64,000 nt of DNA, from the NCBI GenBank assembly GCA_014905825.1, contig JACGCN010000045.1, positions 186,001-250,000 on the forward strand, in the 5' to 3' direction. Under the pieces are notes generated by a model, which saw only the letters and a list, made by a program, of their open reading frames with translations, was not told the origin of the DNA and did not search any database. Source of the stretch: Lyophyllum atratum. Taxonomy: Eukaryota > Basidiomycota > Agaricomycetes > Agaricales > Lyophyllaceae. A program made the position numbers and the translations under genes. Positions within the stretch are counted from its first letter, which is position 1. Each line of letters begins with the position of its first letter. This document shows, one piece after another, positions 46,645-58,036 of the stretch.

Positions 46645-47622
46645 GTAAGTGACAAGTCTAGTACACTCTCTTGCTCACATGGCTGGCATCTTAGCAGTGC
46701 TCACTGTTGTTATGTCATGGTAGGTTTGCCCACCTGCCGTTGGCTATCGCGGATCTGTCAATAGTCGGCCTGGTACTCGTATGTGGGGGATAGATAGGCT
46801 GTGTAATTTTTTTCCCAACTTTTGTATCCATCACTGTAGTCCTCTGTTCTGTAGTCCTCTATTCTGTATGTATTCAATGCGCACATGATGCCTTCTCGAG
46901 CCTTCGCAGCATCGACTTCAGCTCTCATTGTTAGACGTGCTTGTCATGGTAGATTTGTACTTACGGTTTACCGGGAGTCGGTGACTACTTCTAAATTAGC
47001 GTGCTTCGCCTGTCAGTGTCAGAGGACCCAAACTAGTACTTCCAACAAAAAACTATGCCTCATATGTAACGTCATACCAAGTACGAGCATAGCTCTCATG
47101 ATACGTTGTTCCACGCGCATTGTAGCGGGTACAGTTGACTCGGGTTGTACCTGTTCACCTGACGCGTCTATAGGAATAGCTAGAAGCAATTTCCTCTCAA
47201 AAACACGGCTCATACACTACGTCATTTGAATGCAGCCGGAGTCAGGGAAGCGAAAGGACATGGTGGCAAGTCCGCATACTAATAGGCCTGATCAAGCTCT
47301 CCTTATCCCACCTGACCCTCCGCCAGCTGCACCTGGAGAAAAACGCGCCCACGAGATCGCTTCCACGAAAAACATACCTCATATGTGACGTCATACTCAT
47401 CCTTCAACTGACATCTCTCCGCCAATTCCAGGAAAACCACACCCACGAGCTGTTCACAACTCGCAAACGACGTCATCACATCAACATCCAGTGCAAATTA
47501 CGCGTTATCCAAAATCGAAGTCCATGCACACGAATCATGTCTAATCCAAATTACCATTCGCGGCGCTCCTTTCCCAACAACCCTTCCTTCAAATTCCAAT
47601 TCCAGTCACGCTCTTCCCAATC
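46645..47622. other. Interval with degenerate repeats and ACGTCA motifs
   Basis: No supported gene; frame 46885-47229 has no family features. A degenerate duplication of about 100 bp is seen: CCGCCAGCTGCACCTGGAG... at about 47321 and CCGCCAATTCCAGGAAAA... at about 47428, both followed by CCCACGAG. It also holds the CRE-like sites described separately and ends in the 3' region of the minus-strand wall-protein gene. Confidence 0.5.
47059..47476. promoter_or_regulatory. Cluster of four CRE/ATF-like ACGTCA motifs
   Basis: TAACGTCA (47067-47074), TACGTCA (47218-47224), the perfect palindrome TGACGTCA (47386-47393) and GACGTCAT (47469-47476). The first and third lie in an 18-bp near-repeat, CCTCATATGT(A/G)ACGTCAT. 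TGACGTCA is the CREB/ATF bZIP site. Neither adjacent gene starts here (46644 and 47623 are both 3' ends), so the target is unclear. Confidence 0.45.
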
Positions 47623-48060
47623 TCACAAAATCGCAGCAATGACACCCCCCAAAACGGCAGCCACCACCCCACCCTGCCCCTTCCCAAGCCCCGCCGCCGC
47701 ATTCGAAGTCGAAGCCCCGCCCGCCGACGTCGTCGAGCCACTCGGTACGGTAGGCGCCGGGGAGGATTGGGAGGGCAGGGTCGGTGTCGGGATGCTGGGG
47801 ATGATGCTACTGGGGATGCTGAGGCTGGATGGGATGAGGGTGCTGAGACTCGACGGGATGAGGCTCGAGGGGACGTTGCTGAACGTGGAAGGGGTGAGCA
47901 GTTATACGACGTGGAGGCAAAGGGAGGGGGATACACACGGGAGAGAGGTGGGGAGGATCGTGGCAGAGGATCCGCTGGCGATGGGGGGGCTCACTGACCC
48001 TTGAGCGTAGGCTAAGGTAAGGAGAGAGGCGGCGGTGGTGGTGAAGAGCGTGAACTTCAT
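47623..48060 (-). CDS. Small secreted GPI-anchored Ser-rich protein
   Basis: Model complement(join(47623..47878,47939..48060)), 125 residues, with a 60-nt phase-2 intron. The N terminus MKFTLFTTTAASLLTLAYA is a signal peptide. The mature region has repeated (P)SSLIP/SLSI segments (NVPSSLIPSSLSTLIPSSLS) and a Ser/Thr/Gly stretch. The hydrophobic tail GGVVAAVLGGVIAAIL after small residues signals GPI anchoring. TATATATA lies about 100 nt upstream on the minus strand (48161-48168). It is shorter than the three proteins at 15-21 kb and lacks their CxTVTV motifs. The plus-strand frame over the same region is a shadow. Inferred wall or membrane-surface protein. Confidence 0.8.
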
Positions 48061-49767
48061 GGTGTGTGTTTGGGGGTAACTGAAGTGGCTCGGTAGTTAA
48101 TTTAAGGATGGGGTGGTGGGGTATGGGTGGGGGTTTTCGGTTTGGTGGAGGATGGAGGGTATATATATGCCCCACGCCCTTTGGCCTTATATGTACCGCA
48201 AAGGTACGTGAGAAGCGGTACTAGACTTGTGGAGCGGCGGGTGGAGGAGATGTTTGTCTCGTGCTGCGGAGCGTGGAAGAAGCTCATTTGATACATAGAC
48301 ACGGAAACGGGGTTCGACTTCTGTGGAGAAAAGCGACATTTCGTCATACTAGTGATGGAAACAGGGATTGGCTGGTGGATACCTTCAGGCAACCAAAAAT
48401 ATATCGTGGAGTAATGATCACTATGTTCTTCTCCTCAGTTTAGGCTAGAAGTTGCAGAAGGTGTGGGATCGTCTGGCGGTTATTTCGGGTTGAAGCGCTA
48501 GGGCTGGGAATGAGAGGAGTCATAGCATATACATGCTCATTCTGAGCGGTATAAAGCTAGAAGGATGTCAGTTCGGAGCCATTGCGCCATTGAAGATGCC
48601 GACATTCGTAGTTCCTTTAACGGGGCACATTCGATCGCGAAGGTGACCAGATTCCACAAGACCTAGGCCGTCATCAGTGGAGGAGAGCCATGGAGCCAGG
48701 AGCAGGAGCAGAGTGCGCGGGAGGCGATGTACTTGTAGGATGGCCGAAGTTGTGCAGTGGCTATGTGTCGAGGTGGTGGTGTCAGAGATGGAGGGCCGGC
48801 CCGTTTCGCCCCGTTGGTCCATCACAGTGGTACACCCACGAAAAGCTTTTCTCTGGAGTTTCCACGTCCACCACAAGACCATCGCGGCGATACCGTGCAA
48901 TACAAATTCAAGCAATCCTAATTCTGGCGAGGCAATGCGTCACTAGCTCTATTTTGACTGTCAGGAGATTGGGTTCTCCTGCTACCGCGCACAACATGCC
49001 TCAGACTGTTCGCGAAAACCCACCCATGGCTTGCGACATAATTTATCGCCGCTCCTCGTCGTTGAATATCTGCTGATGGATCGGTTTGAAGGCGTTCTCC
49101 TGTGGACCTGCCCTACCTACATGCCCCGCGCCAAAAGCTGTCATCTTCAAGTTCTGTCCTTCCATCACGGTTCTAAGTTTGATCCTGCCTCCTCGACTCC
49201 AACGACATGGTTTACTCCGTGTGTTCCTTCTCGAACCGTCGTTAAACATTGGAGATCTTTTCCTTCAACCATGGATAGTATAGGTCCCAACTCCCAGCCA
49301 TGCCCCTAGCCGCAGATCCCGTCACCAGACCAAAAGCAACTTAAGCGCCTGGTCCGGCGCCTTTATGTGAAGGCAGTCTTCTAATGCGCGGCGATGCATT
49401 CTGTGGGTCCAACACGAGGTCCCAGATAGAGTTTTCGCCGTTGCTGTCCGTCTCTTCTCTTCAGGATCCTCCACAACCCTTGCTTGTTGTTGTTCCTTTG
49501 AGCGCTTGGGGGTCGGGAGTAGCACGACGGACGACGGTGTTTTCCCAATACAAGACCAGGACGCTGATTTGGGATCCACAGTGCTGCGCCCCACATTGAG
49601 CGGCTATTCTGACCAAACGGGAATCCAACATGGGCAGGAACACGCTGCATCCAGGCGTTCCGTCATGCTGCATGGCAGTATAAGAAGTCAACCAATCTTC
49701 GCATTCTGGGCCCACAACTCCCTTCTTCCTCACATACCTGCACCTGTGTCTAAGGAGAGGAACTACG
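48061..49767. other. Interval without a supported gene; dynamin promoter at right
   Basis: The minus-strand frame 48568-48915 starts with a hydrophobic stretch (MLEFVLHGIAAMVLWWTW), but I cannot connect it to further exons or a family. From about 49578 the sequence is homologous to the upstream region of the second dynamin gene, and a TATAAG box at 49680 lies about 85 nt upstream of the start codon. Confidence 0.45.
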
Positions 49768-52685
49768 ATGAGCTTAGACAACTCCGATGATGACTTTTCC
49801 GCGCAAACCTCAGCGTTTTCGGACACCACTCCGCCCCAGGCAGACCAAGGCGTTGGCCTCTCAAACCCGCGTCTAGGGCAAAATAGCCGACAGATGCTTG
49901 ATCTGGTGAATCGGCTGCACAGTACCGGGTGAGTAGTCACGATATTGTTCAAGGGCCATTACAGTTCTGATTTTTGCTCGCGCTCCTGGGTTATAGCGTA
50001 CAGGTCGACATCGACTTACCTCAAATCGCCGTCATAGGCTCTCAGAGCGCTGGAAAGTCGTCGTTAATCGAAAGTATCTCCGGTATCACCTTGCCACGCG
50101 CGGCTGGGACCTGCACTCGGTGCGTCTCCCCCCTCTCCTTAAACCCTTTTCGACGCTCATAATCCATGAAGATGCCCCACAGAGTGTCGACTCGCTCGTT
50201 CCCCCGACCCCTGGAAGTGTATCGTATCCCTGCGTATCTTCGAAGACGGCAAAGTACGCAACGAAGTCTTTGGGGATACTATCACGAAGAAAAGCGACGT
50301 CGAGGACCGTATCAAGAGGGCGCAGTGGGCGATTCTGAACCCCAGCCTTAGGGATGGGAAGGGTATCAAGTATTTCTTGAATGGCGACCACCATGATCTG
50401 GAACTTAGCTTCTCGAATAATTATGTTTCCTTGCAGATAAGTGGTCCTGATGTGGCCGATCTGTCTTTCTGTGATCTGCCAGGTACTTTTCGTTCTCTGC
50501 TCACCGGTATCGGATGACCGGACATCTGTTCTCATTACAGGATTGATCGCTGGTGTGGGGATGACTGGGAACGCAGGCGACATCGACTTGGTGAAAAGTC
50601 TCGTCAGTTCATACATCAAGCGGCCCAGCTGCATAATCCTGTTGACAGTCGCTTGCGAGAGTAAGATTCCTCCAGTCCTTCTGATAATTTGAGTACGTCT
50701 AACACCTGTCTTGTAGCCGATTTCCAGAACCAAGGTGCGCAAGAGCTAGCAAAGGTCTTCGACCCCCTTGGCAAGCGAACCATCGGTAACTATCTCGCCC
50801 CTAACGAGGTCCCACAAGACTAACTCATCCTTTGTACAGGTGTCCTCACCAAGCCAGACCGCATCCCCTCCGGCGAAGAACACAACTGGATCTCTCTCAT
50901 CCGCAACGAAAAGGAGCCCCTCGACAACGGGTGGTACTGCGTCAAACAACCTAGCTCCGCCCAGATCAACGCTGGGATGACGTGGGCCGAGGCGCGTAAG
51001 AGCGAAGACGAGTACTTTGCGTCGACGGCGGCGTGGACGGAGTTGGACTCGATGTACCAGAAGTACCTGCGCACTGGGAACCTCGTGGAACGGCTGAGCT
51101 CGATATTGTCTGATTTGATTTCTAAGCGGTACGTCCCAGTCTTTCACCTCCCTTTTCTTCGGGTGCGCTTCTCATCATCGTTCTAGGCTGCCAGAGATCC
51201 AAGCAGAAATCGAGAAGTCCATCATCTCCACGCGCGACGCTCTCCACGCCCTCCCTGCCGCGCCATCCTCCGACCCCCAGAACGAGATCGCGGGCCTCCT
51301 CCATACGTTTGTTCGTGATCTCGCCAAGCACGTTGAAGGTGTTCCGGAGGAGGGGCTCCTCCAGGCCATCCGCCCTGCGCAGGAACGGTTTCGGAGGGCG
51401 GTGAGGGTGACTGCGCCGGAGTTCCAGCCTTTTGAGAGGAGGCATGCGAAGAAGAAGAGGATTGGGAAGGCGAGATTCTTGATGAGTGAAGAGGGGCATG
51501 AGGATTTCACGAGTTCCAGCGGCGATGAAGCTCATGACCGAGTTCGCGCCGCGTTGAACGGGCCGTCAGAGGACGGGTATAGTGAGGACGAGAGTGAGAG
51601 CGAAGCGGTGGTGGTTACCGGAAAGGATATCTACATCGACGAGGTGTTACGACGCGCTAATCAGTGAGTACTTTCTCCTTTTATCTTTGGGGTTGCATAT
51701 GGGGTATTAACGTGGACTTGACAGGGCACGAACCCGCGAACTTCCTGGGATCTATCCCTTCGTCGTTCAAGAAACGTTCATCAAAGCTATCATCAGGCAG
51801 TGGCGCACGCCTGCACAGACGCTTTGCAACACCGTCTTCAAAATATTGGCAAACCACGTCAGACAGCTAGTCGTTTTCCACTTCGGGGGTTACGGGCAAG
51901 GGCAGCTGGAGCAGCGCGTCAAGTGGGTTATCCTCCTGCTCCGTTCCACCCATCTCTTACTCAACACGCACGTTATATAAGGGTCCTCCTCCAAGACCAC
52001 TTGAACAAATGCATGGAGCGGACGGAGGAGCGCATCGAATGGCTCCTCAAGCTGGAAGACCGGCCCTTCTCCCTCAACACCCACTACCTAATCGACTACA
52101 AGGAGAAATTCATGGCTCATTACCGCTCCGCTCGCGAGAAAGACCGGAACCCAGTTCTCATGGAGGCGATCGAAGGATACTCTCCATCTGCGGGTGTCTC
52201 CGTCGTGCGTAGTGGACCATATGCCTCTGCGCCCGTCGCGCCGACGGGCATCGCCAAGGTGTTGGCGAGTTTAGTTGAGATGGGGATTACGGGGGTGAAG
52301 CCTGAGGCGTTGGCGAAACTCATCGAGCCTGATGGGATGGAGCCGGCGCTTGTCATCATGGCAGACGTGCGCGCCTACTTTCAAGGTATACACCCTACAT
52401 TCGTGTACGTCTGCTCAGCTTACGTTCGCTCGTGTTCTAGTTGCATACAAGCGCTTCGCGGATAACGTCCCCCTCGCCATCGACTATGAGCTCATCTGGG
52501 GCATTGAGCGTGGGGTGCTGCAGGCGCTGAACGCGGGCCTGGGTGTTAATGGTGCTGAGGGACATCGGATCTGCCAGGAGCTTTCGCAGGAGAACCCGAC
52601 TGTTGCGGGAAGGAGGGAAGAATTGTTGAAGAAGTTGGAGAGGATGCATGCGGCGAGTCAGCAGTTGCTTCAGATCGGGCATTGA
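49768..52685 (+). CDS. Mx-like dynamin-family GTPase, copy 1
   Basis: Model join(49768..49928,49997..50119,50172..50482,50541..50660,50717..50785,50840..51128,51187..51663,51725..51922,51982..52385,52441..52685), 798 residues. Dynamin-family proteins are large self-assembling GTPases that remodel membranes. Motifs: P-loop GSQSAGKSS (68-76), [17 protein letters not shown] (switch I), DLPG (196-199), TKPD (265-268), a middle/stalk region with an acidic insert near residues 480-510, and a C-terminal GTPase effector domain ([34 protein letters not shown]). There is no transmembrane segment, PH or proline-rich domain, so it resembles cytosolic fungal Mx-like dynamins rather than endocytic dynamin, Fzo1 or Mgm1. 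All catalytic motifs are intact. The target membrane is unknown. Confidence 0.93.
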
Positions 52686-53398
52686 GTTTTCAGTATCGCT
52701 CCTCATGTTTCTTGTGACGCGTTTGTATTCTTTCTTAGCGTTGATGAGCTTTGAGTCTTTGTTGTATACGTGCAATCTATGGGGTCGGAAATACTTTGTC
52801 TTTGTTGAGAGAAAGGAACCTTGGACGAGAGGATGAAATATTCCTTTGGGTCACAGGTTGGACAAGGGATGTGTAAAACGTAACGCGCTGTCAAGTCTTG
52901 TCCTGGGTCGTCCTGGGTCCATGGAAACGGAAATCATGAAGCTGACGGGGAGACAGATGTCATTCTGTACGGTTTAGATAACTATGTTGGGCCATGCTGC
53001 ATATCAGGGAAAGGGCTAAGGCTCGAAATGACCATTTGAAAGAGAAACAAAATGGGCTACGTGAGGCCATGTGTGAAGGTATGTGTGACTGTGACATCAG
53101 GGTCAAGTTCACGAGGTCTGTGACTGTTGGCGTATGAATTTTTTTGCCATGGCACCCGGCGGCGAAGCCATTCATCTCAACAAAGAATTCAACTGTTGTG
53201 CCCCAACGACTGGGAGGCCTTTGTGATCAATCGAGAATCCAACATGTCCAAGAACACGCTGTATCCAGGCGTTTCGTAATGCCCCCGGAAGTATATATAA
53301 GTAACCGTCCAACTGTTGGCATTCAATATTCAAATATTCAGGGCCACCCCACCTTCTTTTCTCCCGAACCTCCATCTGTCTCTAAGCGAAGACCGACG
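52686..53398. other. Spacer between dynamin genes, promoter of copy 2
   Basis: From about 53190 it is homologous to the promoter of copy 1. TATATATAAG at about 53292-53301 lies about 100 nt upstream of the start codon; this box is stronger than in copy 1 (TATAAG). The left 500 bp hold no recognised feature. Confidence 0.6.
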
Positions 53399-56319
53399 AT
53401 GAGCTCCACCAATTCCGACGATGACTTTTCCATACAAACCACCGCGTTTTTGGACGGCTCAGACCATGGTATTGGCCTTTCGAACCCGCAACTGGGGCAG
53501 AGTAGTAGGCAGATGCTTGACTTGGTGAATCGGCTGCACAGCACTGGGTACGTGATCACGATATTTTACAAGAACCAATACAGTTCTAACTTTGCTCGCG
53601 CCCCTTGTTATAGCGTACAGGTCGACATCGACTTGCCTCAAATTGCCGTCATCGGCTCTCAAAGCGCTGGAAAGTCGTCATTAATCGAAAGTATCTCTGG
53701 TATCACCTTACCACGCGCCGCTGGGACCTGCACTCGGTGCGTCTCTCCCCTCTCCATAAAAATCCTGTTCGACACTCATAACCCGTGTGACTCTTCATAC
53801 AGATGCCCCACAGAATGTCGACTCGCTCGTTCCCCTGACGCCTGGAAGTGTATCGTCTCCCTCCGTATCTTCGAAGATGGCAAAGTACGCAACGAAGTCT
53901 TTGGTGATCCCATCACCAAGAAAAGCGACGTCGAGGAACGTATCAAAAGAGCGCAGTGGGCGATTCTGAATCCTAGCATTAGGGACGGGAAGGGCACCAA
54001 GTATTTCTTGACTGGCGACCACCATGGCCTCGAACTTAGCTTTTCGAGTAACTACGTTTCCCTGCAGATAAGCGGTCCTGATGTGGCCGATCTCTCTTTC
54101 TGTGATCTGCCAGGTTTTTTTCTTTCTTTGATCACTGGTGGTCGGATACACTGACGTTTTTCTCGTGTTAGGATTGATCGCTGGTGTGGGGATGACTGGA
54201 AATGCAGCTGACATCGACCTGGTGAAGAACCTCGTCAGCTCGTACATCAAGCGGCCTAGCTGCATAATCCTGTTGACCGTTGCTTGCGAGAGTAAGATTC
54301 ATTCGTCCTTCTAATGATTTGAGTACGTCTAACACCTGTGTCGTAGCCGATTTCCAGAACCAAGGTGCGCAAGAGCTAGCGAAGGTCTTCGACCCTCATG
54401 GCAAGCGTACCATCGGTGAGTACTTCAAGGTCAACGACCTTGTACAAGACTAACTAATCCTTTGTACAGGTGTCCTCACCAAGCCCGACCGCATCCCCTC
54501 CGGCGAAGAACACAACTGGATCTCCCTCATCCGCAACGAAAAGGAGCCCTTGGACAACGGGTGGTACTGCGTCAAACAACCCAGCTCCGCCCAAATTAAC
54601 GCTGGAATGACGTGGGCCGAAGCGCGCAAGAGCGAAGACGAGTACTTCGCCTCGACGGCGGCGTGGACGGAGTTGGACTCGATGTATCAGAAGTACCTGC
54701 GCACCGGGAACCTCGTGGAACGGCTGAGCTCGATACTCTCCGACTTGATTTCCAAGCGGTATGTCCCAGTCTTTCACCTTTTCTCCCGGTATGCGATAGT
54801 CCTCAACATCGTCGTTCCAGGCTGCCAGAGATCCAAGCAGAGCTCGAGAGATTCATCACCTTCACCCGCGACGCCCTCAACGCCCTCCCCTCCCCCCCCT
54901 CCTCCGACCCCCAAAACGAAATAGCAGGCCTCCTCCACAAGTTCGTCCTTGACCTCGCCAAGCACGTCGAAGGCGTCCCAGAGCAGGGGCTCCTTCAAGC
55001 CATCCGCCCCGCCCAAGAACGGTTCCGCCGGGCCATAAGGGTGACTGCGCCGGAGTTCCAGCCGTTTGAGAGGAGGCATGCGAAGAAGAAGCATCTGGGG
55101 AAGGCGCGGTTCTTGCAGAGTGAGGAGGGGCATGAGGATTTCACGGGGGGGAGTGGGGGCCCGGGCCCGTTTCGAGCGCCGTCGGATATGGATGTGGGGT
55201 CGGGGTCGGAGGATGGGAATAGTGGGGATGAGGGGGAGCCTGCGATTTATATTGATGAGGTTTTGGAACGGGCTAACCAGTAAGCACTCTTTCTTTTTTC
55301 GTTTTGGGGTTGTGTATGCGATGGTAATGGGAACTTGATAGGGCACGGACACGTGAACTCCCTGGGAGCTACCCGTTCGTCGTTCAGGAGACGTTTGTGA
55401 AGGCGATCATCAAGCAGTGGCACACGCCCGCCCAGATGCTTTGTAAAGCCGTCTACAACATCCTCGCAAGCCACGTCCGACAGCTAGTCAGTGTCCACTT
55501 CGGGGCCTTCGGGCAAGGCCAGCTCGAGCAGCGCGTCAAGTGCGTTCTTGTCCTACTGAAATCTCCCTATTTCTTACTCATCACGCACACTATACAAGGG
55601 TGCTCCTCCAAGACCATCTAAACAAATGCATGGAACGCACCGAAGAGCGCATCGAATGGCTCCTCAAACTCGAAGACCGCCCCTTCTCCCTCAACACGCA
55701 CTACCTCGCCTCCTACAAAGACGCATTCATGGCGCACTACCGCTCCGCCCGCGAGAAGGACCGAAACCCCGTCCTCATGGACGCCATCGAGGGGTACTCC
55801 GCGCGCCCCGGGCCGCCCTCGGCGTTCGCGTTCGCGCCGGCGCAGGGGCAGGGGGCGCCGGGACCGACGGGCATTGCGAAGGTGTTGGCGAGTTTGGTGG
55901 AGATGGGGATTATGGGGGTGAAGCCGGAGGCGCTGGCGAAGCTTATTGAGCCGGATGGGATGGAGCCTGCGTTGGTGATTATGGCGGACGTGCGTGCGTA
56001 CTTCCAAGGTACGTCACATATACACTCGGCTTTCGTGCACGTTCCCTCAGCTTACAAAACCTTGTGTGTTCTAGTGGCGTACAAGCGCTTCGCGGACAAC
56101 GTCCCCCTCGCCATCGACCACGAGCTCATCTGGGGCATCGAGCGCGGGGTCCTGCAGGCGCTGAACGCGGGGCTGGGGGTGAATGGGGCGGAGGGGCAGA
56201 GGATTTGTTTGGAGCTGTCGCAGGAGAACCCGACTGTGGCGGGGAGGAGGGAGGAGTTGGTGAAGAAGTTGGAGAGGATGCATGCGGCGGGGCAGCAGTT
56301 GCTGCAGATTGGGCATTGA
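53399..56319 (+). CDS. Mx-like dynamin-family GTPase, copy 2
   Basis: Model join(53399..53547,53614..53736,53803..54113,54172..54291,54347..54415,54470..54758,54821..55279,55342..55539,55599..56008,56075..56319), 790 residues. P-loop GSQSAGKSS (64-72), DLPG (192-195), TKPD (261-264) and the effector domain are intact, so it should be an active GTPase like copy 1. Differences concentrate in the N-terminal 40 residues, the acidic stalk insert (GGSGGPGPFRAPSDMDVGSG) and a Pro/Ala/Gly segment near residue 670 (PGPPSAFAFAPAQGQGAPG) that replaces a shorter, different segment in copy 1. Synonymous positions in exons 7, 9 and 10 are far more C- then G-biased than in copy 1. The copies may form hetero-oligomers (inference from the family). 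Confidence 0.93.
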
Positions 56320-56721
56320 GGGTTTTGGTTGAGCGAGGGGTGTTTCTTGGGGGTGGTTTGGTTCTTTCTTAGCTTGTTTTATACTATGTGCGATATAATG
56401 TCGATAATACCCTGTTTTTGTTGGAGGGAGGAAACTTCAGATATACGATCGGTGCGGCGGAGGGATAAGATTTCTTTCGCTGGCATGTTGGAGAAAGGAA
56501 GTCTAGAATGTGGAACGTAGCTTGGCGTCAGGGAAGCCAGTCCGTATCGTATTGTAGGCGGCTCGTACGCATCGCAAGCGATGACTAGCGATAACATGCT
56601 GAACAGAGACGGGATGGTTCATCCAATATGACCACCATCATTTTCCTGTCCCGCGATATCCCAAGACGCATCAACGTTCAAAACAGAAAAAATGTAATGT
56701 AGAGATACCACAAGGAAGCTA
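56320..56721. other. Convergent 3' spacer
   Basis: Between the 3' ends of dynamin copy 2 and CTK3. No feature recognised. Confidence 0.55.
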
Positions 56722-57708
56722 TCACGACAAATCCATCGGCCCCTCCCCCTCCGCCGGAAAACACAGCTCCGCCTCCTCATTCGCCGCCTCCTCATCATCC
56801 TCATTCCAATCACTCGTCGCCTCCCACTCATTCTCAAACTCAATATCGATCGTCAGCTCCTGCGCTCCGTCCCCCGGGTTCGTCAGCGGCATGAACGATG
56901 CGAGGGGCGGCTGCTGGTTGGACGTGGGGTTGTGCGTTATGGGCTGCACCCAGCGGCGTTCGCGCAGGCGTTTGTGCCGCTCGCGGTCCTCTTCGATGCG
57001 TTTGAAGATCTCGTTGCGGGAGAGGGCGACGTTGTGTCCGTGGGAGGAGGCGGTGGAGGAGGAGGAAGAGGGGGGGTCGGTGGGTTCGGAGGAGGTTTGG
57101 CGGGTGTTTAGGGAGGAGAGGATGTCGTCGACTTTTTGGGGGTCGATGACTCGTTTGCTGCGCCAGCTTTCTAGGATCTTCGGTGGTTCCCATATGTCAG
57201 TTGTTGCAGCCGAGCCGGATACGGATAAGGAGAACAGACCTGTTTTGTGCTGACGAGGTTGGGGAGCCCTTGTCGGCCTTGGGGTACGACGTTCTCGACG
57301 ATGACGCTGAGGTCCCGGGTGACGAAGTTCACGTAGAGGTCGGACTGCTGTCCTTGGCCTGTCGCGTGTGATTTGACGAGGAGGCACGTCTCACAGAGTG
57401 AGTCGAGGAAGTATAGGATGTTGATTCGCGAGTTTATCGAGCCCTATAGTCCAAATCAATCATCCATTCGCCTTGGGAAGACTCGTTGGAACGCACCTTT
57501 TGGCATTCCTCGACGATACAGTCCCATAGATCCTCCCCGCATGGTGGGAAGTATTTTACGGCGAAGCCTACGACCCTTTGGATGGATTGCTGGGAGCTGC
57601 GCTGGTTTATGCGTTAGTGAAAATTTAGGGGTGGAGTGGACTGTTTACTGACGCGTTTAGTCGCCTTAGGAGGGCAAGGAATTGCATCCTTACTTCAAAT
57701 GGGTCCAT
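56722..57708 (-). CDS. CTK3: CTD kinase subunit gamma (Ctk3)
   Basis: Model complement(join(56722..57177,57240..57443,57497..57596,57653..57708)), 271 residues. Residues 1 to about 130 form the Ctk3 N-terminal CID-like helical domain: MDPFEVRMQFLALLRRLNAS, QQSIQRVVGFAVKYF, DLWDCIVEECQKGSINSRIN, ILYFLDSLCETCLLVK, DLYVNFVTRDLSVIVENVVP. A second helical part has QILESWRSKRVIDPQKVDDI, and RNEIFKRIEEDRERHKRLRE precedes an acidic, disordered C terminus. Ctk3 is the gamma subunit of CTDK-I, which phosphorylates Ser2 of the RNA polymerase II CTD; gamma pairs with the cyclin Ctk2 to activate the kinase Ctk1. It is head to head with GCN1. The acceptor of intron 1 (GCGCAG|C) was chosen over a CAG 5 nt upstream to keep phase. 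Confidence 0.92.
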
Positions 57709-58036
57709 CTTGAGGCCTTGAGGTGTTACAGTTGTGCGTTATGGAATCTTGTCGAAAGGTGTTGGGTGTATGAGTTTCTATGTAGGGGACGTATTGATAG
57801 ATCACTATTAAATTAGTTCCCACAGTCAGTAAAAGTGTCCCACGATCAGCCTAAGCAAATCGTGACTCCAGCTGTCAGAATTTTTGGCACCGAACCTGTT
57901 TCTGGGTTCGCGCTTCACATCCTCCCACCTCTCCAATCTGTCGAAAAAGGCGACCTTCAAGAAGCTCAGGTCGAAGGAGAAGGCCAGCGGACCTTTGAGC
58001 AAATCCGAAATCCAATCTTGGATTTCTTCAGCTGCC
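57709..58036. promoter_or_regulatory. Bidirectional promoter region, CTK3 and GCN1
   Basis: A 328-bp spacer between two divergently transcribed genes. An open frame runs into GCN1 from 57884, but the GCN1 start was placed at 58037, where family-like sequence begins; a longer N terminus cannot be excluded. Confidence 0.55.

Larger units (their letters stand above)
49578..56319 (+). repeat. Tandem gene duplication including promoter (two ~3.1-kb units)
   Basis: Units about 49578-52685 and 53190-56319. They share ten exons with the same phases, most exon lengths are the same, introns are at the same sites, and about 170-200 bp of upstream DNA is similar (GAATCCAACATG near 49620 and 53234; ACACGCTG(C/T)ATCCAGGCGTT). 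Exons 2-6, 8 and 10 have equal length; exons 1, 7 and 9 differ by multiples of three. Confidence 0.93.

Noticed and set aside
49768..56319. Viral or mobile-element origin for the dynamin pair
   Set aside because: Ten shared introns, no flanking repeats and fungal-type sequence point to an ordinary tandem gene duplication.
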